The notes: generated from the letters alone by a model not told the origin. A stretch of DNA of 64,000 nucleotides from Aquilonibacter sp963703325 (GCA_963703325.1 OY969805.1:1178001-1242000); one strand, 5' to 3'; positions 48,758 to 57,592 are shown, numbered from the stretch's first letter. Made by a program: numbers and translations.

Positions 48758-49153
48758 CTAGCGGATGTTGCCGCACGAGACATAGGTGCCCAGATCGGTA
48801 CCGCTCTTGTGCACGTTGATCGCGTAGTGCCCTTTGAGCAGATCGCCGAGCGAGACGCCGGCAACCGATGATTCACCCTTGCCGTCGACCGTGTCGCGCA
48901 GGGCGTATTCCGGCGCCTTGTTGATCGCGCCGCACGTGCCGATGTGAATGTGCGTCGGTTGCGCAACGTCGCTGCCGTTCTGCAATGCGACGGTGACGAA
49001 GATGCCGCCGCTGGCCTGGGTTACCGTTGCCATCCCGTCTTCACCGCTGCCGTTGAGGGCCTGCATCTTGACGGTGATCGAGGTGGGTTCTTGACTGGCG
49101 GCTGGGATCGCGAACGCCGCAAGGAGCATGAGTGTTAAAGCAAGCTGTTTCAT
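48758..49153 (-). CDS. small exported CHRD-like protein
   Basis: The 131-residue product has a signal peptide (KQLALTLMLLAAFAIPAASQ) and a beta-sandwich-like domain with THIHIGTCGAINKAPEYALR and GHYAINVHKSGTDLGTYVSC. The His-x-His and paired cysteines resemble CHRD or Cu/Zn-superoxide-dismutase-like extracellular domains without the full metal site. I use the ATG at 49153, which gives a proper signal sequence. Its function is not assigned. Confidence 0.72.
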   Translation of the reverse strand: MKQLALTLMLLAAFAIPAASQEPTSITVKMQALNGSGEDGMATVTQASGGIFVTVALQNGSDVAQPTHIHIGTCGAINKAPEYALRDTVDGKGESSVAGVSLGDLLKGHYAINVHKSGTDLGTYVSCGNIR

Positions 49154-49187
49154 GGGCTTGACGATCCCGTGAAACAATGAAGAAAGT

Positions 49188-50924
49188 CTAAAAACGTATC
49201 CCGACGTTTGTGCTGCGCGCGCCTTCGAATTGTTCACTTTGTGCAAACCACCGCACGCGGACGCCGATCGGACCGCTTATCGAGCCGTCCAGATGCATGT
49301 TACCGGCCAAATCGAGCAGATCGCGCTGCCAAATCAGATCGATACGTATCACGCCGCTCTGTGCCGTGAGCCATGCTGATCCGACACTCTGCGTCGAGCC
49401 GGTACGTGGATGAACCTCGAGCCACCAGGTGCGTAAACTGATCGCCGGGGCGATCTGCCAGGCGAATTCCGCGCCCGAACTCGTGTCGGCGATGCCCGAG
49501 CTGCTGCGCGTCTCAAACGACGTCAGCCCGAGCCGCACGCGGCGCAGGTCGTGCAGGGTGAGATCGAGTTCGTTGGTGCTGAGCACGTCGTCCGGTGAAT
49601 AGCCGTCGTCTTCGGCGGTGTAGTAGCCGAGGATCGTCTGCAACACGTAGCCGGAACTCGTGCTGGCCTGCAGATCCCAGGTTGAGTCCGGATGGAGGTC
49701 GAGCGATGCGGAGGCGTCATGCCCGCTCACCGGCGCTGACACTTGATCGGGATACGCGTTGAGGTAGTGAATCGTGTCGAGCCCGTACGCGACGTTCGCC
49801 GAATACCAGGGCAGGTTCGCGTTGACGCCGCCATATGCGCGCGTTTGATCGATCGATCCTGCAACGTACGGCGCGAAGGCCGGTGACCAATACCAGCCGC
49901 TGGTCGTGCGCGTGTCGACTTCGGCAAACGGCGCCACGACCGCGTGCGAGCGTACTCCTACACTCGCGTCGACGTCCGACCAACGGTCGTCCGCGCCGTA
50001 GTATGGCGAGGTATACGCATCGGTGCCGCGATCGGCGATGAAATTCGCGTAGAGATCGGCGCCTTGCGTGCGCTCGTAGGAGAGGCGGAGCGACGAAAAA
50101 GCGCTTTGGAGGTTGGTGTTCGCGCTGCCGGCGACGTCACCCGAGCCGCTCGCGAGCGCGATCTGCGTCGTCGCGTTGGGAAACGCAACCGGAATCTGCG
50201 CGGCGACGCGACTACGGAGGTCACCAGGCCCGACCGAGTACCCGCCGGCGAGACCGGCGGTATCGAGCGTTTCGATCGCGTCGGTGCCGCCCGCGACCGA
50301 TGTCGCGCCGCCGATCGTGTCGATCGCATACGTCCCCGCTTGCGCGATGCTCCCGTACTCGTAGCCGTCGGATGCTCGCTCGACGTCAACGCCGGCGGCG
50401 GTGCTGTATGCGATCGTTTGGTAAGAATCGAACCCGTCAGTACTATTGTAATCCGGAACGCCGTCAAGTACGAGCAGTCCGCCGACCGTGGAGATGCTGC
50501 GATCGTGCAGCGACGTTCCGAAGAGCGGGTTGGTGTTCTCCTCGAGGACGACAAACGGCGTCAAGGCCACATCCGATTCGGCGTGCGTGTATGGCAGCGC
50601 CCGCAAATCGCTTGGGCTTGGGCCGTCGAGCCGAACGGCGTCGTAGCGTTGGACGATGGCGGTCACGGTGCCGTCTGCGGCCACCCGCACTTCGGCCGCT
50701 CGGCAGTAGTCGCAGCGGATCTGCACCGCGCTGCCCGATCCCTCGATGGAGAATGTCCCGTCAGCGGCCGTAACCGTGCTTGGCGAGCCCGCTGCCCCGA
50801 GGAGGCGGACGTGCGCGCCGACGATGGGCGCGCCGTCCTGATCCCGGACGCTTCCGACGACGAGCGGAACAGGCACGGCGCCCAGGGTGAGAAGCGCCAG
50901 CGCCAACAACGCGGCGCGGTTCAT
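49188..50924 (-). CDS. outer-membrane beta-barrel, TonB-receptor-like
   Basis: The 578-residue protein has a signal peptide and a carboxypeptidase-regulatory-like beta-sandwich (about 22-95: VVGSVRDQDGAPIVGAHVRL, STVTAADGTFSIEG). A plug-like segment follows (GGLLVLDGVPDYNSTDGFDS, YEYGSIAQAGTYAIDTIGGA), then alternating beta strands ending in phenylalanine (STNVGIRF), as in outer-membrane proteins. It is shorter than typical TonB-dependent receptors and no clear TonB box is visible, so it may be a plugged or vestigial receptor. Substrate unknown. It is divergent from a small membrane protein gene. Confidence 0.8.
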   Translation of the reverse strand: MNRAALLALALLTLGAVPVPLVVGSVRDQDGAPIVGAHVRLLGAAGSPSTVTAADGTFSIEGSGSAVQIRCDYCRAAEVRVAADGTVTAIVQRYDAVRLDGPSPSDLRALPYTHAESDVALTPFVVLEENTNPLFGTSLHDRSISTVGGLLVLDGVPDYNSTDGFDSYQTIAYSTAAGVDVERASDGYEYGSIAQAGTYAIDTIGGATSVAGGTDAIETLDTAGLAGGYSVGPGDLRSRVAAQIPVAFPNATTQIALASGSGDVAGSANTNLQSAFSSLRLSYERTQGADLYANFIADRGTDAYTSPYYGADDRWSDVDASVGVRSHAVVAPFAEVDTRTTSGWYWSPAFAPYVAGSIDQTRAYGGVNANLPWYSANVAYGLDTIHYLNAYPDQVSAPVSGHDASASLDLHPDSTWDLQASTSSGYVLQTILGYYTAEDDGYSPDDVLSTNELDLTLHDLRRVRLGLTSFETRSSSGIADTSSGAEFAWQIAPAISLRTWWLEVHPRTGSTQSVGSAWLTAQSGVIRIDLIWQRDLLDLAGNMHLDGSISGPIGVRVRWFAQSEQFEGARSTNVGIRF

Positions 50925-50957
50925 CGATTCCTCAGATTTTGGACTATACTAATCCTG

Positions 50958-51209
50958 ATGTTCGCCCGCCTTATCGCGCGTTTAGCCCTCGCGGGTCTAC
51001 TGCTCCTCGCGGCAGTAAGCCTGCGCTACGCGTATGTCGATGCCGGCGTCCTGACCGCAAGCACTGAGATGCTCGCGCCGTCGTCGCAACCGGCCCTGCT
51101 CGGCGCGATCAACGAAGACGGACGCACTGGGTGGCTGTGTCGCCCCGAACAAGCAGCGGCGGCGAAGAACGCAAAGAACGCCGAACTCCCGCTCGGGTTA
51201 TCGCGGTAG
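50958..51209 (+). CDS. 83-residue single-helix exported protein
   Basis: Read from the ATG at 50958, the product has an N-terminal hydrophobic helix (LIARLALAGLLLLAAVSLRY) and a small polar domain (VDAGVLTASTEMLAPSSQPA, GAINEDGRTGWLCRPEQAAA) with one cysteine. A perfect TATACT box at 50945-50950 ends seven bases before the ATG, so this is a promoter-proximal, probably leaderless gene. The frame continues open upstream only as antisense of the barrel gene. It lies six bases before a TPR protein gene and is probably co-transcribed. No family recognised. Confidence 0.6.
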   Translation: MFARLIARLALAGLLLLAAVSLRYAYVDAGVLTASTEMLAPSSQPALLGAINEDGRTGWLCRPEQAAAAKNAKNAELPLGLSR

Positions 51210-51215
51210 AACTTC

Positions 51216-52028
51216 ATGCGTCCGCAGTGGATTGCGCTCGCGGTCGCATGCGCGCTGACTACGGCTCCTACCGTCGCACAAACCTACGGCGCGTCGCCGG
51301 TTCCGCGTAGCACGTCGCCCGCAGCGCTGCACGCGCAAGCGGTGCAGCGAGAAATCGTCGAACGCTTTCATCTTGGTCTCGCGGCGCTCGATGCGCATCG
51401 CTGGAGCGATGCAGAAGCCGAGTTCACGCGCATCCTCGCGCTCGACCCGCGCGAACCGCAGGGCTCGACGGCCGCGTACGATCTCGGACTCGCACAAGCG
51501 CAGAGCGGCCAGTACGACGATGCTGCGCGCTCGTTCGAACGCGCGATTTCACTCGACCCCGGGTTCCTTGCCGCGATGGGTAACCTGATTGCCGTCGACG
51601 TTACGCGGGGGGATTTGAGCGGCGCGCGAGCCGTGGCCGATCGCTTCCTTGCACTCGCACCCGACTCGGCGCGCGCGCTGTACGCGCGCGGGCTGGTTGC
51701 GTTGCAGAGCGGCGATCTTGCCGGCGCGCGCGACGATTTTTCCAAACTGCTGCGCAACGATCCGCAATACGCCGTGGCGCACTACGACCTCGGCATCACT
51801 GAAGTACGAGCGGGACAGTACAACGACGCGCAGCGGGAGTTTCAGACCGCACTGCAGCTCGCTCCGAGTTATGCGCGTGCACGCTTTGCGCTCGGCACGG
51901 TGCTCTTGCACGCCGGCGATCGCTCCGGTGCTCGCTCGTCGTTCGATCGTGCCGCCGCCGATGCGAGCGACGATCCCACATTGCGCGGGCTTGCAATTGA
52001 AATGCGTAACGCAATCGCCACACCGTAA
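51216..52028 (+). CDS. exported tetratricopeptide-repeat protein
   Basis: The 270-residue protein has a signal peptide (WIALAVACALTTAPTVAQ) and about five TPR units from residue 45 on. Examples are HLGLAALDAHRWSDAEAEFT, YDLGLAQAQSGQYDDAARSF and YDLGITEVRAGQYNDAQREF. TPR domains bind other proteins. It is the second gene of a unit with the 83-residue protein and lies just upstream of the electron-transfer module, but no direct link is visible. Confidence 0.85.
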   Translation: MRPQWIALAVACALTTAPTVAQTYGASPVPRSTSPAALHAQAVQREIVERFHLGLAALDAHRWSDAEAEFTRILALDPREPQGSTAAYDLGLAQAQSGQYDDAARSFERAISLDPGFLAAMGNLIAVDVTRGDLSGARAVADRFLALAPDSARALYARGLVALQSGDLAGARDDFSKLLRNDPQYAVAHYDLGITEVRAGQYNDAQREFQTALQLAPSYARARFALGTVLLHAGDRSGARSSFDRAAADASDDPTLRGLAIEMRNAIATP

Positions 52029-52099
52029 AATCGCTTTACACTTTCTTCAGAACTCCCCGTTATGCTGCGAGCCTCACACTCACTGGAGGCTCTTATTAT

Positions 52100-52711
52100 A
52101 TGCAACGCGCAGCTTTACTCGCCGGGTCGGTATTTGCGCTGACACTCGCGGCGTGCGGCGGTAGCGGCGGCACTAGCGCACCGGGTGCGCCCGCCACAAC
52201 CTCAGCTACGTCGACACCAACGACCGCAGCCACGTCTTCTCCCTCGTCACCGGACACGTTGTTGGTGACAACGCTCGCCAGCGGTAGCCAGAGCGCGGGC
52301 TTCACGCTCTACACGTTGAGCAACGACACGACAACCTCACTCGCTTGCACGGTTGCAAGCGGATGCACCGGTCTATGGATCCCCTACTCATCCGGAGCGA
52401 CGGTTTCGGACGAGACCGCAATGGGGTTGTCGAGCGGAATCTCGGTCTTCTCGCGCTCTGATAATAGCGCGCTACAGTGGGCGCTAATGGTTAACGGTGT
52501 GGCCCATCCGCTCTACACCTATGCCGGCGACTCAACGACCGGCGTCGCGACCGGCGTAGGCATCGTCAGCTTTGGCGGCACGTGGGCCGCTCCAACGCCC
52601 CCGCCGGCAGGCTCGGCCAGTATTTCCGGCGAGCCGGACGGCGGCGCGCTTGCGACGACGGCCCCGACCGCGACACCCGGCGGTTACATTCGTAGCCGGA
52701 ACCCGCTCTAA
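52100..52711 (+). CDS. lipoprotein of the COG4315-like YxxxD repeat family
   Basis: The 203-residue lipoprotein has the signal LLAGSVFALTLAACGGSGG (lipobox LAAC), a Ser/Thr-rich spacer, then two repeats of the family pattern: FTLYTLSNDTTTSLACTVAS followed by GCTGLWIP, and HPLYTYAGDSTTGVATGVGI. These secreted repeat proteins are of unknown function and often sit with periplasmic redox proteins. GGAGG lies about ten bases before the ATG. It is directly followed by a Sco1 gene one base after the stop and appears to open the electron-transfer operon. Confidence 0.82.
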   Translation: MQRAALLAGSVFALTLAACGGSGGTSAPGAPATTSATSTPTTAATSSPSSPDTLLVTTLASGSQSAGFTLYTLSNDTTTSLACTVASGCTGLWIPYSSGATVSDETAMGLSSGISVFSRSDNSALQWALMVNGVAHPLYTYAGDSTTGVATGVGIVSFGGTWAAPTPPPAGSASISGEPDGGALATTAPTATPGGYIRSRNPL

Positions 52712-52712
52712 C

Positions 52713-53219
52713 ATGCGCAGCTTGTTTGCCGCTGCCGCCGCGCTGATCGTCGCGATCGCTGCGGCGCGCGGCGAACACGCCGGCGCGCGCGGCGCGGAAT
52801 TGGTCGATCAACTTGGCCGGCACTTCACGCTCGACGATCTCCGGGGCCGTCCGCTGATCGTGACGTTCATCTCGGCGCATTGCGATGGCGTCTGTCCGCT
52901 TATCGAATCGCAGGTCGCCGCTGCCGCGGAGCGTCAGCGCCGCGAACACGGGAGCCTGCGCTTCCTGACGATCTCGCTCGATCCCGAGCGAGATACGCAC
53001 GCCGATATGGTGCACATCGCGCGCACCTTCGATGCGGATCCAACATACTGGTTGATCGCCGACGGCGCGCCGGCCGATGTGCGTCAGGTGATGCAGGCGT
53101 TCGGCGTCGACGTATCGCGCGGACGGGATGGCTATGCGGATGCGCACACCACATTTTTGACCGTGTTGGACAGCGGTGGACGCGTTGCCGGCACGATGTT
53201 GCCGCGAGGACGCGTATGA
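52713..53219 (+). CDS. Sco1/SenC-family copper/redox protein
   Basis: The 168-residue protein has a signal segment (LFAAAAALIVAIAAARG) and a thioredoxin-like domain. The Sco copper motif is CDGVCP (CxxxC), and a conserved histidine lies in ADAHTTFLTVL. LRFLTISLDPERDTHADMVH is typical. Sco proteins deliver copper to the CuA site of cytochrome oxidases or reduce thiols. Here no oxidase is nearby; the likely clients are the two cupredoxins encoded downstream. It is coupled to the next gene through ATGA. Confidence 0.92.
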   Translation: MRSLFAAAAALIVAIAAARGEHAGARGAELVDQLGRHFTLDDLRGRPLIVTFISAHCDGVCPLIESQVAAAAERQRREHGSLRFLTISLDPERDTHADMVHIARTFDADPTYWLIADGAPADVRQVMQAFGVDVSRGRDGYADAHTTFLTVLDSGGRVAGTMLPRGRV

Positions 53220-53686
53220 TTGCTCGAGCCCTCGTACTCGCGCTTGTTTTCGTGTGCGGCGGGTGTACGGCCGGCGGCGTAAACCCGACCGCGGGCGGAG
53301 GCGCGAGCGTAACGAACGTGACGACCATCGACGTTAGCATTGCGGCGTTCGCGCTCGAGAGTACGCCGCTCGGCGACGCTCGCGGATTCTCTCCCGAGGT
53401 CACCAACGTAAGCGTGGGTTCGGGCGTGCAGTTCCTCAACGTCGACAATACCGAGCACACCGCGACATCGATCCCGGGCGCGACGGCGTTTCCGGCGGCG
53501 TCACCGTTCGGAGTCTCCGCCTTGCAGCCGACGGCGAGCGCCGGCATTTCCGGCAGCTGGGGCGCGGGAGCGCTGGAGCCCGGACAAATGTCCCAAGTCT
53601 TTGTCGTCGACCAACCGGGGACGTACATTTATGGCTGCTTCTTTCACTACAGCGGCGGTATGCGAGGAGTGATCGTTGCTAAGTAG
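53216..53686 (+). CDS. lipid-anchored cupredoxin (blue copper protein)
   Basis: The 156-residue protein has a lipoprotein signal (LVLALVFVCGGCTAGG) and a plastocyanin-like fold. Type 1 copper ligands can be placed: His in VDNTEHTATSIPG, then Cys, His and Met in YGCFFHYSGGMRG. It is a single-electron carrier in the periplasm, tethered to a membrane. Its stop overlaps the cytochrome-porin start by 11 bases, so the two are co-translated, which strongly suggests direct electron exchange. Confidence 0.9.
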   Translation: MIARALVLALVFVCGGCTAGGVNPTAGGGASVTNVTTIDVSIAAFALESTPLGDARGFSPEVTNVSVGSGVQFLNVDNTEHTATSIPGATAFPAASPFGVSALQPTASAGISGSWGAGALEPGQMSQVFVVDQPGTYIYGCFFHYSGGMRGVIVAK

Positions 53687-54758
53687 TTTGATGACCCTGC
53701 TGTTGGCGATCCCGCTTTTCGCGCAGCGCTACCACTTCACGTGCGAGCAGTGCCACACGGTGATTCCCGAGCTCAACGCATTTGGCCAATACTTTCGCCA
53801 ACACGGCTATCAACTGCCGCTACCGCGTCACGGCACGACCGGCGTGGCCGTGCGCTATCAATTGCAGTACCAAGTCGATCCGGTCGACAGCCGCCGCTGG
53901 ACGCCGGGCGGCGTGCTGCTGAGCAACGTCGACGTGGGCAACATCGCCGCGTTCGTGCACTACAACTTTGGCGCACAGGGCGGCCCGGCGGGGCTCTACC
54001 TCGGGTACCTCGCAACGTACAACGCGCACACGCAGATGCTCTATCGAGCCGGCCTCTTTGAACTACCGCTGCCGCAGTCGCCCGGCCAACGTCTCGACGA
54101 TCTGCAGCAGTATGGCTACTACGGAGCGCACGTTGGTCTCAACGATTTGCCACTGTCTTCACCGCGCTGGGGAGCGCAGGTGGAGCGCACGATCGGTGAC
54201 GCCGTCGTCGATGCAGTTTTGGACACGGGAGAGTTCAAAGGTGCGGCGTACGGCGGCGCACCGGTTCCGACCGGCGAAACGACCTCGGCGGCAACACCGG
54301 AACTCGGGCTCTGGGCGCGTGCATTCGTCGGATCGTCAACGGTGATTGGTGTCGAAGGCCTCGAGGGTACGCGACGCATCGTGCTTACGGGTAAATCGCC
54401 GTTCGACGACGACTACGATCGCGGTGCGTTCTGGTCGCAGTACACCTATGGACGGCTACAACTGCAAGGTGAGCAGTGGTGGGGTCGCGACGATAATGCC
54501 GACGGTTTTGGCACGGTCGTCGGAAGCGCCGGCGGCTACCTGCGTGCGAAATACTATCTCGACGACGACCACATCTATCTGGGCGTACGTTACGATGCCT
54601 TTGACAATCCGCTGATCGCCCGCGATATGACGTATTACGGCGCCTTCATGCTCTTCGGGCGCGCACGCGTGCTGCTCCAACAGGTCCAGACCATCCGGGG
54701 CACGGGCAGCTTTGGCGGCGCACTGACAGTAGCTTTTCCCTATCCGGCGAAGCTTTAG
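53676..54758 (+). CDS. Cyc2-like outer-membrane cytochrome c-porin fusion
   Basis: The 360-residue protein starts at TTG 53676, eight bases after GAGGAG, and has a short signal. Next is a single heme c site at residues 23-27 (CEQCH) within HTVIPELNAFGQYFRQHGY. This matches the Cyc2 hallmark C-x2-CH-x3-P-x-L-x2-FG-x2-F-x3-GY. The remainder reads as an amphipathic beta-barrel (for example VAVRYQLQYQVDPVDSRRW, AFWSQYTYGRLQLQGEQWWG). Cyc2 proteins in iron oxidisers carry electrons from extracellular Fe(II) through the outer membrane. Upstream lie two lipoproteins, one a cupredoxin, and Sco1; downstream is a two-component system. Iron oxidation is inferred, not shown; other cytochrome-porins have unknown donors. 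Confidence 0.85.
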   Translation: MLSSLMTLLLAIPLFAQRYHFTCEQCHTVIPELNAFGQYFRQHGYQLPLPRHGTTGVAVRYQLQYQVDPVDSRRWTPGGVLLSNVDVGNIAAFVHYNFGAQGGPAGLYLGYLATYNAHTQMLYRAGLFELPLPQSPGQRLDDLQQYGYYGAHVGLNDLPLSSPRWGAQVERTIGDAVVDAVLDTGEFKGAAYGGAPVPTGETTSAATPELGLWARAFVGSSTVIGVEGLEGTRRIVLTGKSPFDDDYDRGAFWSQYTYGRLQLQGEQWWGRDDNADGFGTVVGSAGGYLRAKYYLDDDHIYLGVRYDAFDNPLIARDMTYYGAFMLFGRARVLLQQVQTIRGTGSFGGALTVAFPYPAKL

Positions 54759-54763
54759 CGCAT

Positions 54764-55432
54764 ATGCGCATCCTGGTCGTCGAGGACAGTATCCCGGTGG
54801 CAAACGCCGTGCGCGCGATGCTCGAGCGGCGGAAGTATGCCGTCGACATCGCGATCGACGGTGACTCGGGCCTCGAATTTCTCTTGCGCGACGCTTACGA
54901 CGCGGCGATTCTCGACGTCGGGCTCCCGCGGCGCGATGGGTTCGAGATCGCGCGCCGCGCGCGCGCGTTGAGTATCACGACACCGATCTTGATGCTGACG
55001 GCGCGTGACGGCATCGAGGATCGCGTGACCGGTTTGGATTGCGGTGCGGACGACTATCTGGTCAAACCGTTTGCCGAGGAAGAACTCGTCGCGCGCTTGC
55101 GAGCGATTGCGCGGCGTGCGACACGGCCGATCGTCGATCGGGTCACCGCCGGTCCGCTAGTGGTCGACGTCTCCGCGCGCAGCGTCACGTACGACGGTAA
55201 GCCGGTCGATCTGGGTGCGACGGAGTTTCGCCTGCTGGAATTCCTCGCGCGCAACGCGGGTATCGCGTTTTCGCGCACCGATCTGCTCGAGCGGATTTGG
55301 GATTATGAATTTGACGGATCGAGCAACATCGTGGACGTCTACGTCAGCCAGCTACGGCGCAAACTGAAGAAGGCCGGCGCGGGCGACGTCATCACCACGG
55401 TGTGGGGCGTCGGGTATAAGTTCGAGAAGTGA
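54764..55432 (+). CDS. OmpR-family response regulator of the electron-transfer module
   Basis: The 222-residue regulator has a receiver domain (ED pair at 7-8, Asp51 in AAILDVGLPRRDGFEIA, Lys in YLVKPFAEE) and a winged-helix output (about 130-220: LGATEFRLLEFLARNAGIAF, WGVGYKFEK). It lies five bases after the cytochrome-porin gene and is coupled to the kinase through GTGA. The likely targets are the flanking redox genes. Confidence 0.94.
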   Translation: MRILVVEDSIPVANAVRAMLERRKYAVDIAIDGDSGLEFLLRDAYDAAILDVGLPRRDGFEIARRARALSITTPILMLTARDGIEDRVTGLDCGADDYLVKPFAEEELVARLRAIARRATRPIVDRVTAGPLVVDVSARSVTYDGKPVDLGATEFRLLEFLARNAGIAFSRTDLLERIWDYEFDGSSNIVDVYVSQLRRKLKKAGAGDVITTVWGVGYKFEK

Positions 55433-56343
55433 TCGCGCGACTGGTCGGCGCGTATCTCGCAATCTTCACCGTCGTGCTCGCGGCCGCGTCCTTTGCGCTC
55501 TATATTTTCCTCGGCGCACAATACCATAGCGTACTTCTTCCGGCGCTCTCTACGCCGGAAGGGACAACGGTCTATGCCGCGACGATGCGCAAGGTCGCAC
55601 TTGAGATCGCGGCCGCCGACCTGCCGTTGTTGATTCTCGTCGGATTCGCTGCCTGGGGCCTCGCGCGGCTGTCGCTTCGCCCGCTGTTCGAAGCCCAAGC
55701 GCGCGAGCGCGCCTTCATTGCCGACGCGGCGCACGAACTTCGCTCGCCGCTCGCCACGATCGCAAGCGTCGCACAAGCGGCTCGCGGCGACGAAGACGTG
55801 CGGCGGCTGCACGACGTGTTCGATACCATTGCCGCGACCGCGATCGAGGCGAGCGCCATGGTCGGCGATCTTCTCACGCTGGCGCGCTCGCCCAAGCCGG
55901 CACTCCTGCAGCGCGAGCCGGTCGATCTCGCCGCGATCGCGCACGCATGCGCGCGCGAGCTCGATGGTCGCGCGCGCGAACGCGGCCTGCAGTTCGACCT
56001 CCAGCTCGCGCCTGCAATCGTCGACGGTGACGCGCGCCGGCTGCACGAGTTGCTGCGAAATCTGCTCGAGAATGCTTTGCGTCACGCAACGTCGCGCGTG
56101 GTGGTGAGTACCGGCGTCGAGAGTGCTCGCGCGGTATTGCGTGTGAGCGACGACGGCGAAGGCGTCGTCCCCGAATTGCGCGAGCGCCTCTTCGAACGCT
56201 TCGTCAGTGGGAGCGAGGACGGCAGCGGGCTCGGCCTTGCGATTGCGCAGTGGGTTGCGCGAGCGCACGAAGGCACGCTCGCGCTGGACGACCGCGAGCG
56301 CGGCGCGTCGTTCGTCGCTGCCTTTCCGGTCGTCGGCAGCTAA
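55429..56343 (+). CDS. membrane histidine kinase of the electron-transfer module
   Basis: The 304-residue kinase has two membrane helices (about 7-28 and 62-85) flanking a very short periplasmic loop of about 35 residues. The dimerisation box ADAAHELRSPLATIASVAQA carries His102, and the ATPase domain is complete (NLLENALRHATSR, DDGEGVVPELRERLFERFV, GSGLGLAIAQWVAR). A small loop suggests sensing within the membrane, for instance of quinone or redox state, or through a partner. The start is GTG. Confidence 0.92.
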   Translation: MIARLVGAYLAIFTVVLAAASFALYIFLGAQYHSVLLPALSTPEGTTVYAATMRKVALEIAAADLPLLILVGFAAWGLARLSLRPLFEAQARERAFIADAAHELRSPLATIASVAQAARGDEDVRRLHDVFDTIAATAIEASAMVGDLLTLARSPKPALLQREPVDLAAIAHACARELDGRARERGLQFDLQLAPAIVDGDARRLHELLRNLLENALRHATSRVVVSTGVESARAVLRVSDDGEGVVPELRERLFERFVSGSEDGSGLGLAIAQWVARAHEGTLALDDRERGASFVAAFPVVGS

Positions 56344-56378
56344 GCGAACCGCTTGGCTTCGGCCGGCATATACCGGAT

Positions 56379-56711
56379 ATGAAAACCTTTCTGATCGGCC
56401 TCGCGCTGCTAGCGTTCGCGCCCGTTTTCGCACACGCCGCCCCGGCAAGTTTCGTTGTTACCGTGCACATCCGTGACTACGCGTACAAGGCGCCGGCCGT
56501 CACGATTCATACCGGTAACACGGTTCGATTCGTCAACGATGACAACGACGCCCACACCGTTACGTCGACCGATGGGCTGTTCGGTTCGAAGGGCCTCGAT
56601 ACGAATGGCGTGTGGGACCATGCGTTTGTAAAAGCCGGCACGTACCACTATTTTTGCGAACTACACCCGCACATGAAAGGCACGATCATCGTAAAGGACG
56701 TGAACGCATGA
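56379..56711 (+). CDS. exported cupredoxin
   Basis: The 110-residue protein has a signal peptide (FLIGLALLAFAPVFAHA) and a plastocyanin/azurin-type domain. Ligands are visible: His in DNDAHTVTSTDG, and Cys, His, Met in YFCELHPHMKGTIIV. It is a soluble periplasmic one-electron carrier, the second cupredoxin of the locus. It is coupled to the metallophosphatase gene through ATGA. A TATACC box four bases before the ATG may be part of its promoter. Confidence 0.92.
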   Translation: MKTFLIGLALLAFAPVFAHAAPASFVVTVHIRDYAYKAPAVTIHTGNTVRFVNDDNDAHTVTSTDGLFGSKGLDTNGVWDHAFVKAGTYHYFCELHPHMKGTIIVKDVNA

Positions 56712-57592
56712 GGCGCAACGATTTCTTGAGCCACGTTGCCTGGACCGGGAGCGGTATTGCCTACGCGCTCTCCGGTGCCGGCATCTTCACCGGCCGCGCG
56801 CTAGCTGATGCCGCGCCGGCCACGCAGTTCGTGCAGATCAGCGACAGTCACATCGGCTTTCATCAACCCGCCAATCCCGACGTGGGAGCGACGTTGAAAG
56901 CTTCGGTCGATGCGATCAACGCGATGCCGGTCCAGCCGAAGTTCGTCGTACACACCGGCGACATCACCCATCTGTCTACGCAGCAACAGTTCGACGATGC
57001 GCGCGCAATCTTGAGTCAACTGCGCGCACCGCTCATTGCGCTGCCGGGTGAACATGACGTGCTCGGCAACGACTTCAAAACCTACCGCACCAACTTCGGT
57101 ATCAAGGACGCCGAGGACGGCGGCTGGGCCTCGTGGGACGACGGCGGCGTGCACTACATTGCGCTGCTCAACGTCTTCAATTTCGAGAAGATGGGCTTGA
57201 TGGGCAACGACCAACTTGCGTGGCTGAAGAAGGATCTGCAGTCGCAATACGCCTCGACGCCGATCGTCGTCTTCACCCATGTCCCGCTCTATGCGCTCTA
57301 TCCGCAGTGGGGCTGGACTACGCAAGACGGGTCGAGCGCGCTTGCGATGCTCAGCGGCTTCGATCACGTGACGATCCTCAACGGGCACATTCACCAGATC
57401 GTCACGCACGTTGAGGGCAACATCCACTTCGCGTCCGCAACCGCCACGGCATATCCGCAGCCACAACCGGGCACGGCGCCGAATCCGGGTCCGGTGACCC
57501 TTCCTCACGATCAACTACTGCACGCGATCGGGTATCGGACGGTGCGCCTCGATAACGGTAGTGCAGGCATTGAGCAACATCCACTGGGCTAG
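56708..57592 (+). CDS. exported calcineurin-like metallophosphoesterase
   Basis: The 294-residue protein has a signal with an Arg pair (RRNDFLSHVAWTGSG) and the five metallophosphatase motifs: QISDSHIGFH, VVHTGDITHLS, LPGEHDVLG (GEHD in place of GNHD), IVVFTHVPLYAL and ILNGHIHQIV. Substrate is unknown; the exported location excludes cytoplasmic nucleotide turnover. Its presence between a cupredoxin and an ECF sigma gene may indicate a role in metal-phosphate or surface phosphate chemistry, which is speculative. Confidence 0.9.
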   Translation: MRRNDFLSHVAWTGSGIAYALSGAGIFTGRALADAAPATQFVQISDSHIGFHQPANPDVGATLKASVDAINAMPVQPKFVVHTGDITHLSTQQQFDDARAILSQLRAPLIALPGEHDVLGNDFKTYRTNFGIKDAEDGGWASWDDGGVHYIALLNVFNFEKMGLMGNDQLAWLKKDLQSQYASTPIVVFTHVPLYALYPQWGWTTQDGSSALAMLSGFDHVTILNGHIHQIVTHVEGNIHFASATATAYPQPQPGTAPNPGPVTLPHDQLLHAIGYRTVRLDNGSAGIEQHPLG

